From Phoronis australis (Eukaryota; Phoronida; Phoronidae): a stretch of 64,000 nucleotides of DNA. Below, piece by piece: positions 50,182 through 60,953 of this stretch. Both the position numbers and the translations under genes were made by a program. Under the pieces are notes generated by a model. It saw nothing but the letters and a program-made list of their open reading frames with translations. It was not told the DNA's origin and ran no database searches. The stretch spans positions 220,415-284,414 of the forward strand of contig NMRA01000240.1 of the NCBI GenBank assembly GCA_002633005.1, given 5' to 3'. Numbering within the stretch: position 1 is the stretch's first letter; each line of letters opens with the position of its first letter.

Positions 50182-53100
50182 ATGGCGGGGAGAAGTAGGT
50201 CTATGAAGTGTACGTCCGAAGGCGAAACGCAGTCATACAGCTCTACGAGATTCAGAAAAAGACGTGTTAGCCAGTACAAAAAGCGGCATTACCAACAAAC
50301 CGTGTACCTGTAAGCGACTCGTTCGATAGGTGAGAAACAATGAGGACAAGACTGAATGTTCGAACTCGTGAAGGTTTTACATTACAACAAATGAACACTA
50401 CCAGGTTTTCGATGGACAAGTATAAGTCAGTAAGTGTACTGTTTGTGAAATGTTCAATGACTCGTATACACGGTTAGAGCATTCACTGATGGGTGACTGA
50501 TCTCAGTCAGCATACATCGGACCCGAATCATTTTGAAGAGCCTCATTTCGATCAGCTGTTCATATTTTGTTCTAATACTACTAGTAGTACTAGTAGTACT
50601 AGTAGTGCTGATTCACGCTGACCCGGACTAGTTTCACCATGTTAGTGTTTTAACATTCAGTTAAAACTGGTAAGGCCCTTTCATTCTAACGTCGACATGG
50701 CGATGTTTTGGGGAGTTGCAGTCAGTATGGAGGGTTAACTTCGGTCCTGAATCGAAGTTAACTGTGGCAGTTAACTTCACAGTAGACAAGCGGAGCGTCG
50801 ATGCTGTGGTGTACGGTAGTATGAGTGATCAACTTCGGCTACATCGAAGAAGTTATTGTCAGAGGCCACTGCTATCTTCGACAATTACAGGGTAATGTCG
50901 TCGCTAAAAGCTGCTCATATTTTGCTCGAGTAGTCACTAATCGAATTAGAAATAGGTTTTTGTGTCCATTAGCACATGTCAATGTTCCCAAATTAAAAAA
51001 TCCTGGTGTCATCAGCTACAGTTTACTTAGACATCCAAAGCCGGTAAAAACGGTTCGATTAACTTTCTAGTTCATGTCGACACTCTGCTCACACCGAAAT
51101 TAAGTACAAAAGGGCTTTTAGATCGATTTCAACTAGCAGAACAATGTGGCAGGTGGTGTAAAGAATTGTAGCGGGAGAGGGGGGATGTTTGTAGGATGTG
51201 TTAGGGACTTCACCTGGCCACGCCAATAGCTTTATTAGAAAGCTCATATCAGTTTTGGTCGTACTGAGTACAGTGGGGGGATAAGTCTTGGTCAAGATGG
51301 CTATACTTGAGAATGTCTTATTAGTTTTGCTTTATTTTTTCCAGTTAGGAGAATACTGACCACCTACAGGGGCCCGTGTAACCGTAAGTTGATCTTTCTT
51401 ATTCCATTAAGTTTTAAAAGAAAGAATAGGTGTGCTAAACTTATTCAGTTATTGATGGCCACTTTTTGCTGTATTTGCATCTTAGTCTGTGCAGGTTAGG
51501 GGAAAATGATTAATTGCAGTCTGCATGGTCCAGGCACATTACTTGAACTCACAACCTCAAAAAATTAGCCAGTCAAATCACGTGATTGGAGTGCAAATCT
51601 TATGTTTGCTCATGCCATGGAATTGGAGTTGTGTATGGAATATAGAGTTTAGGCTATGGGCTTTCACGTAAGCCGGAAGTTTCATCAATTATAAGTCTCT
51701 TAAGTCGCTGTCAGTTTAGAATAATGCTGTCTCAGCTACAAATTTTGCCTTCTGGTAAATAAATCAAGGAGTTGTTTTAAGCATAAAGGTGTGTCAAATT
51801 GACTGAAAGTACATTCTTAAATCTTGTTATTGCTCCTTGTAAAGTGAGTCAAATTGTATTTAAACCCTCCTTCATCATCTGTACTTTCAGAATGAGTGGT
51901 TTTGACAACGCCCTCTACAAATTTCTTTGCAAGAGTCCCAGACTGGTCATCACCTGAAGAAACCTTGAGGTATTGTTTCATTCATTTCCTTAATATCTCA
52001 TGGAGTGACATTTCACATTTAATTCAACTCACAATTCACAATCCTAACCAAAGATATCACTGTTTTGTTTACAGTATTTAAACATGCCTTGTTTAAAGCC
52101 TGTTCAATTTCTATTCAGGGATTCACCCAGGATTTCGAAAATAGGGTGTCCAAAATGGGATTCCTAATATTTCAGAGTGTCCGTGATTCCGACAATGCAT
52201 TACCCCTACCACCGTGCAGTGCGCCAGCAACCCCCCACACTGATTTTTTTACAAAAATACATAGATCAAAGCGTTTACATCTGCGTTTTCAAACTAACCC
52301 CCTGTAGCGAGCTATTTTTACTAAAAAAAACTGCTTGGACCTAGACTTTTTTACCTAAGCTTATGGATACAGCCAAGCAGCTTACCAGACAAATATTACA
52401 GATATTTTTGAAGGATGAGTGCACTTCGCAGATGATGGTGTCACTGCTGTTCCATATTAAAACATGGAAATGCACATTGAAATGCACGAAGCAGTGTTTC
52501 ATTTGAGTTATTTATATTAGGTTTGTGTAAACCGTACTTTAATGTGAAGTTTTTATTCTAATGTATCAGTTTGGAGGATGTCCAGTTGAGCAAAGAACAT
52601 TTGTTATGTAACTAATTTGCATGTGAAAATTTTAAACTCGCTTACAACTGTAGTATAAATGCAAGCTAACTCCAGCTGCTGGTTGAAATTCTGTGCATCA
52701 TGTTTGGTGTGGGGAGCAATTATGATTTCTAAAAACCTTAGTGGGAAAATTTGCCCTTTTACGATTCTATCTGTCGATTCAATGTCGCTGTTTCAGATTC
52801 ATAGATACATGTCTGAGTTTTCAGTTTAGAGGACTCAGAATAAATTTTAAACTGAATGTCTTCTCACAAATGCCACTATTGTCATCTTACAGGGATTCAG
52901 AGCTGTTGTTCACCTTTGTCCTTATCTTCTTTGTCACCTGCATCCTTACAATCTGGATCAAAGGTTTGTGTCTGCTCTTGTAAAGACTCTATGCTGTATT
53001 GGAATTTAAAGTAGATATAGGCATGCCTTATGTCACGAAAACCAACTGTTTATTTAGACCATGTACCATTAGTATGATATTGATCTCGAATTGTTCCTTG

Positions 53101-54719
53101 ATAAAAATAAGGTGTGAATTTTGGGCTTGAAAATCTCCAGCAATTTGTTACTACTTGAGAGTTTCTTTAGGTTGACGTGTCACAGCATGCCATTTCATTC
53201 ACTTGACATGGTCACAACCATAATGAACTGACAGTTCTTTGCAAGACCTAAAGTTATTTCTCATCTGAATGAGGAAAGTGGTTAAAAACAAAAGTTAAGT
53301 TGCGCGGATAGCAGGTTTTATAGCCGCAGAAATTTTTCTGTCAAAATGCAACTCTTATTTCCTCTCAATGTAGGCTTCTTATTGCTTGTTAAAAGACAAT
53401 AATAGTATGACCGGCTGCTGAGTAGCACTTGGGACATAACCATGTTGTCATAAGTTCAATTTCTTGTCTTAGAACTCTAGGATCCACTTAAACCATAAAG
53501 TAGCAATGGCCATCAAAAGTTATCATGATGCGATTAAGATTTGGCAAAAAGGGCATTAGTTCTTGCACCATCTTTCTAACTTGCAACCTCTCACACTTTT
53601 TGATACTAGCATTCCGTTGGTGGTATACATACAGTTATCATTACTTGTACCTAATTGTGGTTTTCTTTGCACTGTATATTTGGTTTTAGCGTTTCAGTGC
53701 TCAATTATATTGTAACTTTTCACAATATTTTACACTTACAGGCTACATAGGTACTTCAGTGAGAAATCTAAGAGTAATTCTGTCAAGGATTAAGAAAGGT
53801 CTATACTCCAGTGCCACCGGTGTTCATAATTAGCAGATGCTTGAGAGCAAAACAAGGCGTGCACAAACTTGACACATGACTTCCAGGGGCCACCCAGTTC
53901 AGTGCCTTGAATATCAGTGGTTTTGCAATGACAACAAATGTTATTTGATCTATCAAAAGAACTATCACTGCTTCAGTGAACATTTGACACTAATTTTAAA
54001 GTTACCTTTGCATAGTAGCTTGACGTGGATATAGACTGTTGTCAATACAAAAGGACACGGCTATATTTTTGATCTTACTCATTTACCGTACAGCATATAA
54101 ATCTGATATTCTACTTTTTATATATGTAAATCAACAATCCTTGACCACTGTTTGCTTACATTTGACTCCAAAACTGTGATACAGTACCTGCTTTTTAATT
54201 GAAGTGATCATGTAAGTTGGTTCATGTTGATTCTATCAACAAGTCATCATCTGCTTTTGTTGGTCCACGTGGTTGTGCGAATTGACTACGTAATTAATAT
54301 AAATGTGTCCATGACTTCAAACATATTTCGATTAATTAGATGCCATGCTGCAACTCTTGTTTGCATTTACATTTCTGTTGTGTTGAGAATTACTGCAGTG
54401 AAATGCATTTGATGTTATACAGGTTAAACTTCGGCAGTGAAAATCCATTTTGTTTGTTAATGTGATTATGTCATTGCTGTTAAAGCTGCTATGAACCTGC
54501 CTTCCTTCAATTAAACCAACAATTGATTTTGACTATTTATTGTCTTGGCCGATTCCTTACTCAAAGTTCAAGTGATTCCTGAAATTAGAAAGAACTGACA
54601 GTTCGTTATAGCTCGAACCTCAGTTTATCAAGTTGCCTTGAAACAGCTTGTCATTTTCTGTAGGTGAAATTGTTACAAGCCAAGAAACCCATCCTCACCT
54701 GGGTAAAGAAACTTACTGA
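50182..54719 (+). CDS. Gene 3: five-exon gene for a 116-residue single-pass membrane protein
   Basis: Exons: 50182-50309, 51345-51383, 52893-52963, 53742-53798 and 54664-54719 (stop TGA). Donors are CCT|GTAAGC, ACC|GTAAGT, AAAG|GTTTGT and AAAG|GTCTAT. Acceptors are TTTTTTCCAG, CATCTTACAG, ACACTTACAG and TTTCTGTAG. Phases 2, 2, 1, 1 agree at all four junctions, and the joined length (351 nt) is exactly 117 codons. The protein starts MAGRSRSMKC and has a basic N-terminal region (FRKRRVSQYKKRH, residues 24-36). One hydrophobic helix (about 60-78, ELLFTFVLIFFVTCILTIWI) is followed by a basic segment (RNLRVILSRIKK) and a short polar C terminus. There is no signal peptide, so it is probably an ER or other internal membrane protein with a cytosolic N terminus. 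I do not recognise the family. The first exon begins just outside the duplicated segment. A possible alternative exon lies at 51892-51969. Confidence 0.6.
50310..52892 (+). other. Introns 1 and 2 of gene 3
   Basis: Intron 1 (50310-51344) contains an ACTAGTAGT microsatellite near 50577-50605. Intron 2 (51384-52892) contains an exon-like piece near 51892-51969 with a good acceptor (GTACTTTCAG) and donor (GAG|GTATTG), but its frames meet stops. It also has a repeat end near 52118 (GGATTCACCCAGGATTTC). Nothing else was recognised. Confidence 0.45.
50577..50605. repeat. ACTAGTAGT microsatellite
   Basis: ACTACTAGTAGTACTAGTAG repeats in tandem and is self-complementary around CTAG, so the array can form a hairpin. 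Confidence 0.85.
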
Positions 54720-55266
54720 TAGGAGGTCTGATGCGGAAAATGGTATAAATTAAAAGTTATTTAATTGTTGATGGAATGTTGGTTTGTAGCAACTTAACCA
54801 GTTCTGTTTCATTACATTTAAGTCTTCATCCGATTTTCAGTATGAAACTAAGAAATGGTATTGGGCATCAATTTTGTTTCTTAGTACCACAAAAAAATCA
54901 CATTTATCTGAGTACTAAGCAGTAGACAAAACAATATGCATTAGACACATAAAATATGGTGCCTGAGTAAAAAACATTATTTGTTTGACTGCAAGCAAAG
55001 TATATAAAGCAGTACGATTTGTGACATAACCCTTGCATTGCGAAAATATGTTGGGGTAGGCGCCTTTTGTTGTAGTTGGTACCTTTGTTGAAAGCCAGCA
55101 CATCATTACGGCAGACTCTTGCCAGTTCCTCATTTATGACGAAGAAACCAAAAGTCCTGAATCAAAAATAAAAATAAAATTTTCTTCATAGCCATGTATA
55201 AGATAAAAAAATTCTTCATTAACTAGTGTACTTCGAAAGCTGAATACCTTATAGAATGCGAACAGC
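54720..55266. other. Downstream of gene 3, nothing recognised
   Basis: AT-rich sequence up to the right duplication copy. No canonical AATAAA close after the stop was identified. The short minus-strand frames at 54904-55133 have no domain. Confidence 0.4.
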
Positions 55267-56111
55267 TAATTAAGTTTCACTTGTGCAAAGTTCGAAAAAT
55301 TCTTCAAAAACGCACACTGCTGTTGGTTGCCGTGATAATTTCCAAAAACTGTTTCTGCCGTGTGATGCACTCGTTACAATTTGACTTACTGTTTTTGAGA
55401 AATTTTGCAGTGGGAGACCAAAATCAAATTCCTATCAGAAGTCAGGGACGGTCAGAAATCTTTTTGGATTGATATTCATCAGGTCACGTGATGTGACCAA
55501 AAACATGGCGTGCTGATGGGACAAGCTGTTTGCAACATTTTTCCATGCCTTATTGAAAAAGATTTATTTATACATACCTTCTAGAATGTACTGTTGGCAA
55601 TCCATTGTTATGGCTATTTTGGTATTTATAGGTAAATTTCAGATAAACAATAAACAAAACTCAAATAAGGAATGTGTTTTATTGTGTTTTGTTTAGTTTG
55701 ACAAAAACTGGACCTTATCACGAACCTGCCAATAATACATAGATAGTCTTTATGAATATTCATGTCACAGGCATACTGTCAGGGCCGTAATAATGTTTTC
55801 ACTTCACAATTGCCAAGTAAAGGTTTAGTCCAGGTATCACTACCTAATAGCCTGAAAATAATTTGTTCACATTTCCTCAATAAGTAACAATTATGAGCAT
55901 AATCAGATAATTTATTTATTTGTTAAATTGAGTTTTGGGTATTTGATGTTGAGTGCAAAACCAAATCTCTGTAGCCAGAGCCTTGGAAGGAAAATGGTAA
56001 AAGGTTATTACAAGTGTCATGTCAGCAGTGTTTTCTTTCACAGAGTCACATGTGTGCATAATGAGGGTGCTCAACTGGATTTCCAAAACTGTCTTGATAA
56101 GAAATACTCAC

Positions 56112-56297
56112 AGGCATAAGCAAAATGCAGGTGACAGGTTGCTTCTTATAGATCTTTTCAGTGTAGTGGACACTCCTCAGCCTCTGCCAAAGGTACACCC
56201 TGATGACAATCACAGCTGGTGATACCCACCACCCCAGTGAGTATGGACACAGCAAGTTGAATACAATGCCCTCATCCTCAGATATACTTATGTGAGG
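56112..56297 (-). pseudogene. Exon-like coding segment in the right duplication copy
   Basis: Reverse complement of the 48239-48424 exon, with both splice sites kept and 62 open codons. Relative to the left copy I noted Gly-to-Val and Met-to-Arg changes; in the wider frame there are also Val-to-Phe and Lys-to-Glu changes. All alter amino acids, which argues against strong selection on at least one copy. Confidence 0.3.
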
Positions 56298-57379
56298 CTG
56301 AAAAAAAATCAAACCACATTAATTTTGTGTTGTAGTTTAAACATGACCTCAACATAAGGGGAATGATGTTTTCATAGCTACAAACTGGTTGTTGTTCTTC
56401 AAAAAGCCAGTGGTCCATTATTAATGAAGTTTTAATTAATGAAGTTTTAAGACAGTATAATTTTCAGCATTTTATGTGACATTTTTAGTGATACATAGCA
56501 AATGTATTTTGTTACAGGTTTTCAGTTTTGTTACCTATAAAGCTTGTGTGATTACTGATGAAAGAAAACAATAAGTATGACTTGATAACACAAAAAATAT
56601 GTAGAATCGGTTCTATTGCGTTAAGAAACGAGAGTTCCAAGCATACCTGCATGTGAAGAGACCGAACATCAATTGCCACCTAAGCCTATTCCTCTGCACA
56701 TGGCTCAGTACTCTAATCATGTTGTCTCTGTTGCTTGCGTATTGTTATTGTTGGTGAACTGGTGATGCACATTACGGTGAACCTTTAAAAACATGGTAAT
56801 CACATAAAATGTCAATCTGAGCAGTACATACTGTAGATAACATTGATCAATACATTCCATAGGATACACATTTTCACAAAAGTATGAGTGTACCTGAAAT
56901 TGAAACTTCAGTGTTCTACCTTTTTCCAGACTAATTAAGTGTATTTCCTGTGTTAACTTGCCAATACTGATGCTAGAAGTCTGCAACAGTGGTACCTAGC
57001 TGTATTTTGATACCGCTAGCTGGCTGACTAGGGTACCACTGCAGACTCGATTCGATCACATCAATTACTATTGAATTCAGTACGTAATTTTCCCACAGGT
57101 AATGGTTTCATCTAATTCTAAGAGTAATAGTTAAATCTGTGGCTGCGCATGCGTTGTTGTAATGTTAATAATCTATTTAGCATCACGGATACTAAATTCT
57201 TTGTAAACATTTCATTTGTTTGCAGTATTTACAACGATTTTTTCAAACTTTTTGCACAAGTTGAAAGTTAATAACTTTTTGAACTCCTTGTCACATCAAA
57301 AAACCGGCTTTAACGGCGTTAAGAGGTTTTTTCTTCTATAACTCGGACCATAGGCCTTTAAGGCCAGGCCTTCGGTATT

Positions 57380-57760
57380 CTCTTTCATATTTATTAAATA
57401 TAAGCTTATTTGACGCATTACTTATGTTATTGAGAACTTTAAATGTGTACGTGCTTGTGTGTAGTTTCCTTCGTTCGGAAAGTGTAGATCAATTCAGGCT
57501 ATTAAGAACTTTATTTTTTCTGAACCTTTAAATGATGCTGTGATTGAAAGTGCAGCTTGATACAGCAAACGATGTAACTGTAGTAGAAAACCAGCACTAG
57601 CGGATTGGTAGATAATATCTCCGTAGTCAAAGTGGAGTAAGATAAATGCATTAAGCAAAACTTCTAGGTTCATTGAGCCTAGTTGTCTTGATACCAGTTT
57701 GATTGGATTCAAGAACGAAGAGTCGCAACGTGGTCAAATACTGCGCTGCTAAAACCACCA
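57380..57760 (-). pseudogene. LINE RT thumb fragment in the right duplication copy
   Basis: Open minus-strand frame with NPIKLVSRQLGS, HFDYGDIIYQSA and ASFKGSEKIKFL. Same fragment as at 49560-49930, without the frameshift, so it is closer to the ancestral state. Confidence 0.65.
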
Positions 57761-58178
57761 CAAACGCAGCGCCTCGTCATTCTATACTATACCATTAACA
57801 ATGGGAAAAGGAAGAACAATAGCACGTGACTGATCACACTATACACAGTGGAAGACGATTATTGTTGTGATTGGTTGTCCCAATTCTATGTAATAGATAA
57901 TGACCAGCTAATTAAAATATCATTAGATTGTGTTTGCGGATAGGTTGATTTGACTTAAACGTTAAGTCATGAATTTGATCTTAAACCGCTAATTCTGAAA
58001 AAAATAATTAAGTTTCACTTGTGCAAAGTTCGAAAAATTCTTTAAAAACGCACACCGCTGTTGGTTGCCGTGATGATTTCCAAAAACTGTTTCTGCCGTG
58101 TGATGCACTCGTTACAATTTGACTTATTGTTTTTGAGAAATTTTGCAATGGGAGACCAAGATCAAATTCCTATCAGAA

Positions 58179-60024
58179 CTCATAAGTCACTGTCATGTAA
58201 AAACCACCGTGTTTTTTAAAATACATTTGACAGACTTCGACAAAATAATGTGAGGTTCTTATGTCTAGCTAATTGGCCATATTCCATTCCTCTCCAAGAA
58301 ACCTAAAAAATCACTTCCCTGGGGGCAGTATATCAGGTTTTAGTGTCATTAAGTGAAAAACGTTAAGAATCTAAAAAGTTACAAAGCTTTGACTTGTATA
58401 TTTTTAAGAAATTTGACACAAAAATACAATGTTTAAAAGCGTACACCAATGAGCAAGAACTGAATGATCATTTGATTTAGTTTTAATTATTTAAAGTTAC
58501 TAGAGAAGACGAGTGCCTAATTGCGGGCCTATACGGTAACAGCTTACCAATATCACACTGGCGCACTGACACTCACGGTCAGATTTGTTTCGCTGCTTTT
58601 AAACTGAATGTACACAAGTACTCTGGCTAAGGTCCGTAGATTTTCCACTCAAAATGCAGACAATCACGCAATAGAAAGCGCAATTCTCGCAGAAAATGTT
58701 GAGGTATTTAGTTCACAATGCAAGGGCGCTCCTTAGTAACTCAAGTATCATTTCTCGAGTCAACTCTATTTCCACGCGCGCTTTTTTTTTTAGTTAGACT
58801 CGACTGACACCGATTTCGAGATGAAGTTTTCGATTCTGAGTTCGACTTCGCCATGCCCTCAATCGCTCGACTTTGGGGAAGAATGTCAGCCAAACTGTTC
58901 TCTGAAAAATATTGAAAAATCATGCGAAATTCTCCTTGTATTGCTCATCAATTCCCTTCAAGTGATTAAAAAAATGCCCTCGAGGTTCGAATTACTTGTA
59001 ACTCATAGAAGTGAGAATTTGAAGGAGCAAAACATGTTGGTCGTGGCTACTTGAGGCAGATCATTAAGGTTTGTTACATGGTGGGGGGGCGTAGTTTTGA
59101 TGGTGGTCAGGAGGCAAGACTTTGCCGGGAGCATACCATTGCACCCCGGTTTCTATGCGTTCCGGGTTCTTTTTCTCCCGGGTTCTATGTATCACATTTC
59201 ATAGTTTTCGGGCTCTGTGGGTCCTGAGTTCTTTGTGTACTGGTCATTTGTGTTATAGTTCAGGAGCTAAATGGACGAGCGTGCAAGTTTTAGATACAAT
59301 CGCTGTTTTAGGTCCACATGACAATTTTGATTCTGGTCGTTGTCTGATCAAGCAAGGTCCCCTGGAATATTCGAGGGCGAGTTGGATTTTGACTCGGTCG
59401 CAAACGATGTTCTTGTGCTGATTTTCCTAGCTGTTTGAGTGCTGCCAGCTACGCACGAAACCAGGTGTGAAGGTAAGCATTGCAATCCTCGTTTCCTGGC
59501 ATTAAAATACATGCAGGTAGGACATTCTCTACAGGGGGGACAGTCACAATGACCACACCGAGACAAATAGAACCCCGTACGATGCATGGAGACATAGAAT
59601 CCGGCACAGATAGAAGCCTGGTAGGCATAAAACGGGAAAAACAGAACCCAAGACGAATAGGATTCAAGAAACATTGAACCCGGGACTCATCGAGATGGCC
59701 CCGATTTCTCGCTCACTCCGAAATATTCCTCTCTCAGAAGGCACAAACACATTTTCCATCGGATGAACGAGGACCCTAGTTCGGCCTGAATTAGGCACTT
59801 GGTCCAGGCCTTCGGAAACTGCACCCAGACTTGAGTAATACATGGTGTTTTCACCACGTGCTGCACGTGAATTAATTTTTCTGAAGATGGAATGTGGAAC
59901 TTCCACGCTCATGGCATTTGTCTCTTGTCACGTTGTTTTGTCTTAAGACAGAGTATGTTTGCATGGAAATTTATATCCGAATATGAAGTTTGGTTATGCC
60001 AGTGACCGCAAAAATATTTTTCAG
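58179..60024. other. Region upstream of gene 2
   Basis: No gene recognised. A degenerate ~18-20-bp minisatellite (CCGGGTTCTATG-type) lies at 59143-59250 and reappears in opposite orientation at 59560-59700. The promoter of gene 2 should lie nearby, but no TATA box or other clear core element stands out. TATTTTTCAG just before 60025 may be a splice acceptor after a non-coding first exon. Confidence 0.4.
59143..59700. repeat. Degenerate GGGTTCTATG minisatellite in two opposed blocks
   Basis: On the + strand, GGTTTCTATG, CGGGTTCTTT and CCGGGTTCTATG occur at about 59153-59188. On the - strand, GGGTTCTATTTG, GGATTCTATG and GGGTTCTG occur between 59560 and 59700. The period is about 18-20 bp and poorly conserved. 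Confidence 0.4.
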
Positions 60025-60025
60025 C

Positions 60026-60953
60026 ATGCAACAATGTAATCTCTGCAGTACGTTACTGAGGACTTGGACATTCGTAAGCCTGGTTATTCCATTTCTTCCT
60101 TATCCTGCGGAGATGGTCGTGACTGAGACATCATTTCCAGAAATTGAGCAGTGTGATTCAGACGTAGTATTTGCCATACCTGTAAGTGATTCCATCGATG
60201 AAAGTCAATACGAGCTTACGAAAGACTTCGTTATTGGAGTCGCCGACAAACTGCGATCTACAAACAGCCGGATTGGTGTTTTTCAATACGGTGACACCGT
60301 AGCTCCAAGTATAAAGTTAAACAGTGGTGTAAATGCCACAGTGCAAGACAGAATGAAAAAAAGGATAGAAACAATGAAAAAGGAGGATGCAAGAATCACG
60401 AAAACAGGAGAAATTCCGACATTTTTTGGATTGGGCCTCGGTCAAGTTAGGTTGCAAGCCTTTTCACTGGTTAACAGTGATCGTCGCGACACAGTCAAAA
60501 TAGTCATCGGCTTAGTGGATGGTCCTACAAATGAAGAACGTGTTCTAGGCGCTACCATGTCTTTGGGAAACCACCCTGAATTGCAGTCAGCTGCATATAA
60601 TGACTTTGGTTTTTTACTGTTCAGCGTTTTAATTAATCGACAGGCAAAAGGTAAAGAAATTGCTAAAAAGAATGGATACAGCGGACATTTTTTTGCCCCC
60701 TACTTCAAGCAGTTGGTTGATTTACAAGATATGGTCGCAACGGCTGTAAAGGCAAGATGTTGGCAGATGCGACAGATAAGAGGGGAATCAGTCACCGATC
60801 GTCTTGTGGGTGAAGTTTTCAAGAGCGACGACACTATTCACACAAAATGGTTGTGTGGACAAGTAGGCGACGGGGGAATTCCTTATTGTTCTGAATCTGC
60901 CGAATACTTAAAAAGACCAAACTTGTACAGGAAACCACTCCCAGATAAATATT
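60026..60953 (+). CDS. Gene 2, first coding exon: signal peptide and vWA-like domain
   Basis: The frame runs open for over 300 codons to a consensus donor (TATT|GTAAGT) in phase 1. I chose ATG 60026 because TATTTTTCAG just before it is a good acceptor; an in-frame ATG at 59990 exists upstream. Residues 1-30 (MQQCNLCSTLLRTWTFVSLV...) form a signal peptide. A vWA-like fold follows: CDSDVVFAIPVSDSIDESQY, then RIGVFQYGDTV, PTFFGLGLGQVRLQAF and KIVIGLVDGPTNEE. In the metal-site motif D-x-S-x-S the first Asp is replaced (IPVSDS), so ion-dependent ligand binding may be lost. About 60 further residues with paired cysteines end the exon. The protein is secreted or on the cell surface; later exons are outside the window. 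Confidence 0.75.

Larger units (their letters stand above)
55267..58178 (-). repeat. Segmental duplication, right copy, inverted and circularly permuted (J'-A'-B'-J')
   Basis: 55267-55440 is J' (reverse complement of 49108-49281). 55441-57133 is A' (reverse complement of 47412-49107). 57132-58004 is B' (reverse complement of 49282-50158). 58005-58178 is a second J' in the same orientation as the first. The A'/B' junction at 57132-57133 joins the two outer ends of the left copy with 2 bp (TA) of shared sequence. Length is about 2.9 kb against 2.75 kb, because J is present twice. Confidence 0.85.

Noticed and set aside
51892-51969. Additional exon for gene 3 with good splice signals
   Set aside because: In the phase required by exon 2 it meets TGA before the donor, and the gene joins perfectly without it. 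It may be an alternative or cryptic exon.
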